Shown here: piece after piece, positions 1-5,767 of the stretch | Layout: each line of letters begins with the position of its first letter | How positions within the stretch are numbered: the stretch's first letter is position 1 | Assembly: GCF_000813145.1 (NCBI RefSeq) | Contig: NZ_BAZF01000001.1 | Location: forward strand, 186,001 to 250,000 | DNA: 64,000 nt | Source of the DNA: Geobacter sp. OR-1 | Lineage (GTDB): Bacteria; Desulfobacterota; Desulfuromonadia; Geobacterales; DSM-12255 | Direction of reading: 5' to 3' | The notes under the pieces: model-generated | The model's input: only the letters and a program-made list of their open reading frames with translations | What the model was told of the DNA's origin: nothing | The model's database searches: none | Made by a program: the position numbers and the translations under genes

Positions 1-37
1 CGTATAGTTGGCGAAATTTTTTTACCATGGGAACTCT

Positions 38-391
38 GTGAAAACACGACTGACTCTGAAACCCGGACAACACGGCACCAAATCGCTATTGAAGAAATAC
101 GGCGATGCATTGGTTTGCGTGAGATTTCGTTATGATCCCGAAACCAAACAACGTCTGAAGACCGTAGAACTAGTCATTGAGCGAAGTGACTGGACTCCGC
201 CCCCTCCGCGCTTTACAAACGACACGCTGGTGCCGTTGCGGATAAATGCCAAGGACATGGCAATCCGCAACAAGGCAAAAGCGGCCGGTGGGCGTTGGAA
301 TCCTGAAAAGCAGCTATGGTTTGTTAGCTACGGCAATGTGGTGGGTACTGCACTGGAAAAATATATAGATGTAGATGGGTTTGATAAGTAG
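38..391 (+). CDS. small conserved-looking hypothetical protein
   Basis: I do not recognise a named family with certainty. I chose the GTG at 38 (about 117 residues) because the protein from there starts with a compact basic stretch (VKTRLTLKPGQHGTK), while the longer reading from TTG at 8 adds ten unconvincing residues at the window edge. The protein is basic and soluble, with no signal peptide or membrane segment. It has repeated charged beta-like segments and a C-terminal WNPEKQLWFV patch, which could be a small nucleic-acid-binding fold (inference only). It stands alone next to the cassette array. A possible short hairpin GGCT-GA-AGCC lies directly after the stop. Confidence 0.55.
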   Translation: MKTRLTLKPGQHGTKSLLKKYGDALVCVRFRYDPETKQRLKTVELVIERSDWTPPPPRFTNDTLVPLRINAKDMAIRNKAKAAGGRWNPEKQLWFVSYGNVVGTALEKYIDVDGFDK

Positions 392-412
392 GCTGAAGCC
401 TTTACCATATAG

Positions 413-490
413 ATGTATATAGCACCACCCCATATATATGTAGATACTTCCATCTATATTTATATTGGTCGATATACATGTATATGGCAC
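413..490. repeat. AT-rich tract with a 13-bp direct repeat
   Basis: Between the first gene and the cassette region is a very AT-rich stretch made of TATATA/GATGTA words. ATGTATATAGCAC at 413-425 recurs as ATGTATATGGCAC at 478-490. I see no convincing gene here; the minus-strand reading frame across it is low-complexity and lacks a ribosome binding site. It may be a degenerate recombination or regulatory region at the left edge of the array. Confidence 0.4.
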
Positions 491-500
491 ACGCTAACCG

Positions 501-665
501 GTGATTAACGAGTTGGACATAAATCAAGCTATGCATAATTATCCAGAGCGAAAGATAATTCGATGTAACTATGACATCCCTGACGAGGGATGGAGATGCA
601 TTGAGGTTTTTCGTCAAAGAGCGGCCGATTTTATCGACGAAAGAAGTCGTCTTTTGGAGTCATAG
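501..665 (+). pseudogene. truncated ORF at left breakpoint of the array
   Basis: An open frame runs from GTG 501 (or ATG 531) to TAG 663-665. A GTTGGAC heptamer matching the integron core consensus GTTRRRY lies at 512-518, 12 bases before the ATG, which is the usual layout of a cassette gene start. From about base 650 onward the frame is antisense to the split DUF4424-like gene, so only the part up to about 650 can be original. I do not recognise the roughly 40-residue product. I read it as the 5' end of a cassette gene cut off by the rearrangement. Confidence 0.3.
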
Positions 666-835
666 CGGAGATTGATGGTCTCAGAAACAAGTTGAATATC
701 TGTGCTCTTTACAGGAAAAACGTTGATTCCATTGCCACTGACCACAGAATCATCGCACCTCCCATCTCGTAGCAAAAGGGAAAGCAACAGCACTGATACA
801 AAAAACAATTGGCGCATTACAACCCCCATCTTCAA
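614..835 (-). pseudogene. N-terminal fragment of a DUF4424/YARHG-like protein
   Basis: Reading leftward from TTG 835 (alternatives ATG 829 and ATG 817), this frame gives a clear signal peptide (RQLFFVSVLLLSLLL) followed by SGNGINVFPVKSTDIQLVSE, which resembles the start of DUF4424-type exported proteins. After INLRYDSKR, near base 650, the sequence stops looking like the family and ends at 614. The missing remainder is on the opposite strand from about 2438 to 3343. The start lies about 25-45 bases after the core site GTTGGGC of the attC-like element at 861-924, as expected for an integron cassette gene. I read it as the first 60 or so residues of one gene separated from its 3' part by an inversion. 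Confidence 0.6.
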
Positions 836-860
836 TGCATTTCACTGTTTATTTTTCGCT

Positions 861-924
861 GCCCAACGGCTTGAGGGTAACCAGCGGCGGTTTTATTGCC
901 GCCTGGTCTAACCGAGTGTTGTGT
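861..924 (-). other. attC-like integron recombination site (site c)
   Basis: On the minus strand this 64-bp element follows the stop of the upstream cassette gene within 4 bases. It starts CACACAAC, ends with the perfect core GTTGGGC (GTTRRRY), and has an inner stem CCAGGCGGC / GCCGCTGG with one unpaired base, the asymmetry expected of attC bottom-strand folding. The next cassette gene starts just downstream. The GTTGGGC core is the exact complement of the GCCCAAC at the beginning of the plus-strand site at 3348, which ties the two halves of the split gene to a single cassette. Confidence 0.65.
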
Positions 925-927
925 GCC

Positions 928-1470
928 TTAGTTGCATCCTTCGATATACTGCACTGAGTCGAACCGGCCAGATCTGAAACTTGTGATCTTTCCTTTTTCA
1001 GTCTCAAAAATGTACCCGAACCCAGGCTTAGTCTTTACGATAAGGTATTTCCCGTCTTTTCCAATATAGGGGTGTACCTGCTCATTCACTTTTCCAGGAA
1101 ATGCTTTTTTCACCGCTTCTTCAGTGTCGCCGACGCGTACACCACCAACTGATGAGATTTTTCGTGATTCGATGTCTATTCGGGAAATTCGTTCTTCTTC
1201 AATCATGAATCCGATGTCGCCATACTTTCCGCCAGGGTAAACTTAGTAGCAAGCCTCGTTTCCTGAATCTGATGGTTCAGTCTCTTTTAGATTTATTCCT
1301 GATTTTGCTGAAGCCTCGTTAACCGTCATTCCAACCGTTATGGGGCCTATGCGATCAACCTGCAACTGGTACTTTTCTAGTTTTTTCAGATCAACGGCAA
1401 AGACAAGGTTGGTGGCAAAAAGTAGGCTCGCGATGACAATGGCAAAGATTTGCATTTCATTCCTTTTCAT
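928..1470 (-). pseudogene. secreted cassette protein interrupted by an in-frame TAA
   Basis: One frame runs from ATG 1470 to the stop at 928-930, broken only by a TAA at plus 1243-1245. Before the stop the protein has a signal peptide (IFAIVIASLLFATNLVFA) and the segment RIGPITVGMTVNEA. After the stop, still in the same frame, it continues YPGGKYGDIGFMIEEERISR and then a second VGDTEEAVKKAFPG repeat, ending in YIEGC. The two related GxTxxEA-type repeats and the Cys residues suggest a small periplasmic protein of the SmpA/OmlA-like shape (inference). ATG 1470 lies one base after the attC core at 1472. The stop could be a true nonsense mutation (for example TAC to TAA) or a sequence error. Confidence 0.65.
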
Positions 1471-1471
1471 T

Positions 1472-1537
1472 GCACAACGTCGTGGGGGCGCAGCGGCGGA
1501 GCGTCAGCGGAGCCCGTCTGCCGCCGCCTTGTTAGCT
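1472..1537 (-). other. attC-like integron recombination site (site a)
   Basis: Read on the minus strand, this 66-bp GC-rich imperfect palindrome begins with AGCTAAC, overlapping the TAA stop of the upstream gene. It ends with the core GTTGTGC immediately before the ATG of the next gene. The inner arms GGCGGCGGCAG and CTCCGCCGCTGCG pair imperfectly around a short loop. Stop codon overlapping the first core and start codon just after the second core is the typical cassette-boundary layout. The first core (AGCTAAC) deviates by one base from RYYYAAC. Confidence 0.6.
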
Positions 1538-2065
1538 GTTATTCTCTATGACATGCCGAAGCTCTTCTGCCCACTTCTTCACAAAAAAGCCACATGCTTC
1601 AGTCTCATTCTTGAACTTGCGCTTATCATTTCCAGGATAATAGCCAACTATCCAGGATTTGCTCCGAATGAAGCCACCTTCTTGCTCTTGGATGTACCAG
1701 CCTTTGCCGGAACGGTTGTCTACAGATTCAATCAGCCATGGTTCAATAAGTTCTCGATGGACTTTGAAGAATTCGGTTAGATGCTCTTCGGTAATCTGCG
1801 AGTAGTTTTCTAAATATCCGGACTCCTTACTATCTGTATGTTCGCACTTCAGAATATCCGACAACCTCTTGCCTGAAACCTCGTCAATTATGGAAAACAT
1901 AGGAAGCCACTTTGGCATTTCGGGCCTGAGATGAATCACGGTCTGCCATGTTCCAGACCGGCCGGTAGGAAGGATGAGAATAAATATGGTTACGATAAAA
2001 TCTTCATGTTTTCCGCTATAGATGTCTCCGATTGTCGGGAAATTGAACCGCGATCCGTCGAACAT
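1532..2065 (-). CDS. hypothetical cassette protein, companion of the TIR fragment
   Basis: A 177-residue frame from ATG 2065, with its TAA stop at 1532-1534 inside the attC site a. I do not recognise the family. The protein is soluble and has no signal peptide. It has several aromatic and charged stretches (KGWYIQEQEGG, WIVGYYPGNDKRK, FVKKWAEELRHV) and looks like a complete globular domain. Only 29 bases separate it from the upstream TIR-like gene and there is no attC between them, so the two appear to share one cassette and possibly one transcript. No strong ribosome binding site precedes the ATG, so the true start could be internal. Confidence 0.5.
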   Translation of the reverse strand: MFDGSRFNFPTIGDIYSGKHEDFIVTIFILILPTGRSGTWQTVIHLRPEMPKWLPMFSIIDEVSGKRLSDILKCEHTDSKESGYLENYSQITEEHLTEFFKVHRELIEPWLIESVDNRSGKGWYIQEQEGGFIRSKSWIVGYYPGNDKRKFKNETEACGFFVKKWAEELRHVIENNS

Positions 2066-2094
2066 TGATTGCAGGCACGAGCACGATGTTTTAT

Positions 2095-2430
2095 TCAGAT
2101 AACCCAGTCATATACTGATAACCAATGTGAAAGTTGATAATGTTTGCCCCTTTTCTCAGCTGGTTGCTCATTTATAGAGAACGCTCCAAGATCTGAAAAA
2201 TATACCCATTTCTGGCCATTCCAAACAGTAGGTGTTCCTGTTTTTCCGTCCGCGCTGATTTCTAAACCTAGCCAATCGAAAATATTTTTTCCGAGAGCCT
2301 TAGTTTTCTGATCCTTGCCTGCTATCCCGTTGATATGAACACCAAGCACACGATTTCCTCGCTCTATGCTTTTCATAATTTCATATCGAACCCATCGACG
2401 AGCGTATGTTTCAGTTCCAATAAAGGCATT
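2095..2430 (-). pseudogene. C-terminal part of a TIR-like (DUF1863/ThsB-type) protein
   Basis: The minus-strand frame contains IGTETYARRWVRYEIMKS, then ERGNRVLGVHI, and ends YQLSHWLSVYDWV. This is the pattern of the second half of MTH538/DUF1863 TIR-like domains, which in Thoeris ThsB sense phage and make a cyclic signal. The recognisable part begins about base 2421. Upstream of it the frame stays open but turns into sequence belonging to the opposite-strand gene, so the N-terminal half (including the usual FxSFHY start) is missing. ATG 2376 is an internal Met, not the true start. It is truncated exactly at the right-hand breakpoint of the proposed inversion. It is almost certainly non-functional as it stands. 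Confidence 0.6.
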
Positions 2431-2437
2431 CTCTGCC

Positions 2438-3343
2438 TGGCATGTTGACGTTACCTTGAATTTCCAGAATTTCGGCCCTGATACAGTTCTGCAAATCGGC
2501 TTTCCTTTTGATCAATCACTGGCAGAAGCAGACGAAGAAGAATCTCCCCCTGATCCCGGTTTTGTTACCTATGTTGACGGCACTAAGGTGCCGGTAGTGT
2601 ACAAAAAAGGCATTCAAAACCCAGACCTTAAAGATCTGCATTATCCCCATGTTTTCACGTCTGAAATTGCTTTCAAGAGCGGTGAAAAGAAATCGATACG
2701 TCATACCTACAACGTAGGCGGCACAGTCGACTCGATGGGAGGAATGGATTTCAGGTATATCTTAAAAACAGGAGCCCTCTGGAAGGGCGTTATAGAGCGG
2801 GTCGACGTCTTCCTTTCAACGCCGGCACGGGATATGGCAGACCTTCAGTGCATAAGTCCTGCACCGCAAAAGGTAGAGAGAAAGGGTAATGACATCACCC
2901 TTTCATGGACCATGTTAAATCTGAAACCGGAAGCAGATATAGTTTTTCAGAGGTTTTTCACAGAGTTATCGAGAATGAGTCCAGACCAGTTGTTTGAAGA
3001 AGTCCTTGGAAACAATAAGTCAGGTTTTTCAGTTAGTAATGCATGCATGTCGGAATATTTTAGAAACAGGGTGCTTGCAACCTACGGTTATCCTTTTGCC
3101 GGTCCGTATGAACATGCTCTGTTCTATGGCAGCGGTCAATTTAAGGAAAACCCGCAATTTTCATGGAACAAGGTAACGGAAAAGCATCGATCACTTCTCA
3201 ATTTTTTAAATGACAACAGTAAGCAGCGAATAACAATCCCAAAACCATGGTATCGGTCCAACGTGTACATAGGAGCAGGAGCAGCTCTAGTAGTTTTGCT
3301 ACTTACGGTTCTGTTCTGGTTAAGGCGGAATAAGCAGAAGTAA
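2438..3343 (+). pseudogene. C-terminal part of a DUF4424/YARHG-like membrane protein
   Basis: The plus-strand frame is open from 2366, but the family-like sequence begins at WHVDVTLNFQNFGPD (about 2438). A beta-rich DUF4424-like domain follows. Then comes a YARHG-like segment (FRNRVLATYGYPF ... FYGSGQF, roughly residues 210-260 of this piece), and near the C-terminus one membrane helix (VYIGAGAALVVLLLTVLFWL) with a positive tail (RRNKQK). No signal peptide or good start is present, because the 5' end lies inverted at 614-835. The stop TAA 3341-3343 is followed within 4 bases by an attC-like site whose first core GCCCAAC complements the core upstream of the N-terminal fragment. The role of the family is not established. 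Confidence 0.6.
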
Positions 3344-3347
3344 GAGT

Positions 3348-3409
3348 GCCCAACCCGCGGCGGCACGCGGTCTTCGCTACGCTCGCCGGTGCGCCTTGTG
3401 ACGTTGTGC
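3348..3409 (+). other. attC-like integron recombination site (site b)
   Basis: This 62-bp plus-strand element begins with GCCCAAC (a perfect RYYYAAC) four bases after a stop codon and ends with GTTGTGC. The inner arms GGCGGCACGCG and CGCCGGTGCGCC pair imperfectly, around a TCTTCGCTACG loop region of the type often seen in attC sites. Its second core GTTGTGC is identical to that of site a, and its length matches the other two sites. It is on the strand opposite to sites a and c. Confidence 0.6.
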
Positions 3410-3453
3410 AAAAAAGAAATTTAAGGAAAATATGCCGCAGGAGCAAAAGCAAT

Positions 3454-3651
3454 ATGACTTCTAAAGAATCTAAGCAATTAAAGATTGCTGCCGGTTTGGT
3501 GATAATAGGAGTTTTTGCAAATGCATTTAATCGGATGCCATTGCACAACGTATTTAAAGCGTTTGCATACTCTCGACCGCTTCTCTGCTCGATGGAATCG
3601 TTTCTCTTGGTTTGGCCTTCTTCCAGTATCGGATACTGGCGCGCTTGGTAA
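3454..3651 (+). pseudogene. short cassette ORF with one membrane segment, 3' end replaced
   Basis: ATG 3454 follows an AGGAG sequence by 11 bases and comes 45 bases after the GTTGTGC core of site b. The first 30 or so residues (MTSKESKQLKIAAGLVIIGV then FANAFNRM) look like a small single-pass membrane protein. At 3543-3549 the sequence GCACAAC, the exact complement of that GTTGTGC core, marks where this cassette's own attC should begin. Beyond it the DNA belongs, in another frame, to a GIY-YIG gene remnant, so the last 30 residues of this frame are probably spurious. Confidence 0.35.
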
Positions 3652-3844
3652 ATTGCCAGAATCATTTCAGGTAAAAATCCTTATTCCTGCACTGGAGGCT
3701 ATTCTCATCGAAGCACTTGAACCACGTCAGAATCGAAAACGGGGTGACGACTTATCAGCAGTTGAGTACATCCAGAAAGAAGATCCAGAGATACAAAAAA
3801 AGAGGGTAAAGCAAACTGTCGAGGCCGCTCTGAGTAAGCTGTAA
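3551..3844 (+). pseudogene. C-terminal remnant of a GIY-YIG-type nuclease-like protein
   Basis: The frame ending at TAA 3842-3844 contains RWNRFSWFG, a central segment ending LEAILIEALEPRQNRKRGDD, and AVEYIQ. This matches the second half of small GIY-YIG domain proteins, where Glu in the LEAxLIE segment is the metal ligand. The first half, with the GIY and YIG strands, is absent. Upstream of about 3551 the sequence is cassette DNA. The gene was therefore cut at its 5' side, apparently at the right edge of the cassette array. It is not expected to be active. Confidence 0.5.
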
Positions 3845-3852
3845 TAATGATA

Positions 3853-4254
3853 TTAAGCTGATTGTTTGCGGTGAATATATTGATCCGCAGCCTGGGCCAG
3901 CAGGCCGGAACGAGTCATATGGTATTGCTCGGCATAACGGTCGATCTCATGCAAAAGATTTTCCGGCATGGTGATATTGACTCGCTTCGCTTTAACTTTG
4001 AGTTTGGCAAGATCAATGTCTACCAAGAGCCAGACCCCACCTTGATATTCGGGGTTCGCAGCCAATTGTTCCAATGATGTTGGTGCCGGTACAGGTATAT
4101 CCTCGCCTTCAAAATAGACTTCTGCAGCCTCTTGGATCATGTGTGGTAAATCCTCCCACTCATCGGCGGCAGAGAAGCAGCCGGGAAAGTCGGGGATAGT
4201 TACACCATGGGCGTATTTATCGTCTCCAATATGAACATAAGCGGGGTATAACAT
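3853..4254 (-). CDS. hicB: HicB-type antitoxin with C-terminal ribbon-helix-helix
   Basis: This 133-residue protein begins with the partial RNase-H-like HicB fold (TIPDFPGCFSAADEWEDLPH). It ends with a ribbon-helix-helix DNA-binding segment (KRVNITMPENLLHEIDRYAE) and a basic tail. HicB neutralises the HicA mRNA interferase and usually represses its own operon through the C-terminal domain. The toxin gene lies directly upstream on the same strand, 1 base away (4256), in the usual toxin-first hicAB order. Length and domain layout are normal for the family. A cytoplasmic complex with HicA is expected. Confidence 0.85.
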   Translation of the reverse strand: MLYPAYVHIGDDKYAHGVTIPDFPGCFSAADEWEDLPHMIQEAAEVYFEGEDIPVPAPTSLEQLAANPEYQGGVWLLVDIDLAKLKVKAKRVNITMPENLLHEIDRYAEQYHMTRSGLLAQAADQYIHRKQSA

Positions 4255-4255
4255 T

Positions 4256-4444
4256 TTACCTCCATTCCCAACCTGCTTGACGATAAATGTTCCGCAAGGT
4301 TCCGGTTGGGATGTCTTTACGTGGATGTGGCACTACAACATGACCAGCTTTTGACGGGTGCTTGAATTTCTGGTGGTCGCCTTTGCCACCGGCACTATAC
4401 CAGCCCTCATTTTCAAGTCGCCTGATAATCTCTTTGCTGGTCAT
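4256..4444 (-). CDS. hicA: HicA-type mRNA interferase toxin
   Basis: From ATG 4444 the product is 62 residues: MTSKEIIRRLENEGWYSAGG, then KGDHQKFKHP and VVVPHPRKDIPTGTLRNIY. The dsRBD-like fold and the His of GDHQKF, in the position of the catalytic His, identify HicA, a ribosome-independent RNase. A longer reading from 4480 adds 12 residues not seen in the family, so I prefer the internal ATG. It is cotranscribed with and inhibited by the HicB product encoded one base downstream. Nothing is visibly broken. Confidence 0.85.
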   Translation of the reverse strand: MTSKEIIRRLENEGWYSAGGKGDHQKFKHPSKAGHVVVPHPRKDIPTGTLRNIYRQAGWEWR

Positions 4445-4571
4445 GAGTAATTTTATACACATTGATACACACTGCGTCAATGGTAAAGTTAATCGAGATT
4501 TTCAACAAAGTGTAACACCAGCCAAGCTGGTGTACTCTCAGTTGAGACAAATCGAGATAAACAATCAACCC

Positions 4572-4610
4572 TTGACTATGTTTACGCCTAAATGTACCTT
4601 TATAAGTACA
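4572..4610 (+). promoter_or_regulatory. putative promoter and operator of the second TA pair
   Basis: A TTGACT -35-like box (4572-4577) is followed by an 18-bp palindrome, TGTAC-CTTTATAA-GTACA (4593-4610), which contains the AT-rich -10-like region. The palindrome ends 15 bases before the antitoxin ATG. In this type of operon the antitoxin-toxin complex represses its own promoter, so the palindrome is the likely operator (inference). Confidence 0.5.
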
Positions 4611-4625
4611 GATAAGGAGGTTGCC

Positions 4626-4901
4626 ATGCCACACATATTGTCAATCATGGAAGCGCGAAAACAGCTTACGTCTCTACCAGAGACTCTTATCCACAACGGA
4701 CAGCTTGATGTTCTGGAAATCACTCGCCGTGGCAAACCGGTCTTGGCTGTATTGCCGTGGGAATTGTACGAAGCGATTTCGGAGACGCTGGAAGTTATGG
4801 GAGACACGGAACTGATGCCCCAATTACGTCAGAGCATACAAGAGATGGATTCCGGCAAACTCATCTCCTGGGAGGACGCCAAACAGGAACTTGACCTGTG
4901 A
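4626..4901 (+). CDS. Phd/YefM-family antitoxin
   Basis: ATG 4626 is preceded by AAGGAGG, which fixes the start. The 91-residue product has the Phd-like N-terminus (SIMEARKQLTSLPETL), the strand-turn motif VLEITRRGKPVLAVLPWELY, and an acidic C-terminal tail (SGKLISWEDAKQELDL) of the kind that wraps the toxin. It is expected to bind the operator upstream and neutralise the RelE-like toxin. The toxin gene overlaps it by 4 bases (GTGA at 4898-4901), so translation is coupled. Confidence 0.8.
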   Translation: MPHILSIMEARKQLTSLPETLIHNGQLDVLEITRRGKPVLAVLPWELYEAISETLEVMGDTELMPQLRQSIQEMDSGKLISWEDAKQELDL

Positions 4902-5218
4902 AGTGGCAGATTCTGCTTACACCAACAGCATTGAAGCTTTTGTCAGATATTTCCGACCGACGCATCCGAGAGAAAATCGGAGCGGTGATTGATCGTCTGA
5001 CTGAAGACCCAGAAAAGCAGGGCAAGACACTGCTGGGTGAATTGGCAGGATTTCGCAGCATAAGGGCTGTTGGAAAACGTTTCCGCATCATTTATCAGAT
5101 TAGAGGTAACGATATTGTTGTAGTAATCGTTGCCATTGGTATTCGTCGTGATGGAGCCAAAGATGATATCTATAATCTGGCGAAGAAGCTTTTCAGATTG
5201 AGATTGTTAAGCGAGTAA
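4898..5218 (+). CDS. RelE/ParE-family toxin
   Basis: This 106-residue basic protein starts at GTG 4898 inside the antitoxin stop. It shows the RelE-like order: N-terminal strand and two helices (ALKLLSDISDRRIREKI, then IDRLTEDPEKQGKTL), LAGFRSIRAVGKRFRIIYQI, and a hydrophobic strand (IVVVIVAIGIRR). Arg residues in the RSIR and KRFR segments are at positions used by ribosome-dependent mRNA-cleaving RelE toxins. Which target it has (ribosome or gyrase) cannot be told by eye. It forms a pair with the upstream Phd-type antitoxin. Confidence 0.8.
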   Translation: MKWQILLTPTALKLLSDISDRRIREKIGAVIDRLTEDPEKQGKTLLGELAGFRSIRAVGKRFRIIYQIRGNDIVVVIVAIGIRRDGAKDDIYNLAKKLFRLRLLSE

Positions 5219-5295
5219 AACAATTCCGGAATAAATGTTCCATTTGAGTGGATGGCCAGTTCACGCGCACGCATGAACTGCTCAATAGAGGAAAA

Positions 5296-5353
5296 CTAGG
5301 GACTCCCCAGTGAATCAGTGGCGGCCTAGCGAAAAATCTGGGAGTATCCCTAG
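5296..5353. repeat. imperfect inverted repeat upstream of a secreted protein gene
   Basis: CTAGGGACTCCCCAG (5296-5310) pairs with CTGGGAGTATCCCTAG (5338-5353) with one mismatch and a one-base bulge, around a loop of about 27 bases. It lies in the 184-base gap between the RelE-type toxin and the next gene and ends 50 bases before that gene's ATG. There is no T-run, so it is not a standard terminator. It may be a 5' leader element or a boundary of the island. Confidence 0.4.
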
Positions 5354-5402
5354 GTTATCGAGGAATGGGTGTCAATCGGATAACAACTGAAAGGAGCGTA
5401 CA

Positions 5403-5735
5403 ATGTTAAAGAAGTCATCTGTGGTGATAGTCTCTGCGGCTATTCTCGCGGTCAGCGTCTCTGCCTTGGCGATGAATAAAAGCGAAAAGGGAATAGAGGG
5501 AACGGTTACCAGCATCAAGGGAAACGTGGTTACGATCAAGGACAGCAAGGGAGGCGAGCTGTTATTGGAGGTCAGATCCACCGCCGGGCTCAAAGTCGGG
5601 TTACCCGCGTGGTGTGAAGAGGACTGCGGGCGCACTCTGAAGGTAGGGAGCACGGTGGTCAATGTCCAGAAGGTCATAAAGAAAAATCAAAGGGCCTGGG
5701 GCGACCCTCATGTCAAAGAGAAAATTGGCAAGTAG
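5403..5735 (+). CDS. small exported hypothetical protein
   Basis: ATG 5403 lies 8 bases after GGAG. The 110-residue product has a signal peptide (SSVVIVSAAILAVSVSALA), then a small beta-strand domain (GIEGTVTSIKGNVVTIKDSK) resembling the OB-like DUF5666 style of repeat. Next comes WCEEDCGRTLKVGSTV, which has a Cys pair that could bind metal or form a disulfide, and a basic C-terminus. It appears to be a monocistronic periplasmic protein. I do not know its role; the DUF5666 comparison is from memory and tentative. Confidence 0.6.
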   Translation: MLKKSSVVIVSAAILAVSVSALAMNKSEKGIEGTVTSIKGNVVTIKDSKGGELLLEVRSTAGLKVGLPAWCEEDCGRTLKVGSTVVNVQKVIKKNQRAWGDPHVKEKIGK

Positions 5736-5767
5736 AAGTTGCGAGAGGCTTACATCCTGCGGAGAAA

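Noticed and set aside
501-665. Tested whether the left-edge ORF is the missing N-terminal half of the TIR-like protein
   Set aside because: Its residues do not show the SFHY-type beginning of DUF1863 proteins, and its core GTTGGAC does not complement AGCTAAC of the TIR cassette's attC. A simple single inversion therefore does not explain the left breakpoint fully.
5219-5402. Considered a riboswitch or tRNA in the gap before the 5403 gene
   Set aside because: The hairpin lacks the GEMM core and no cloverleaf or T-loop sequence is present.
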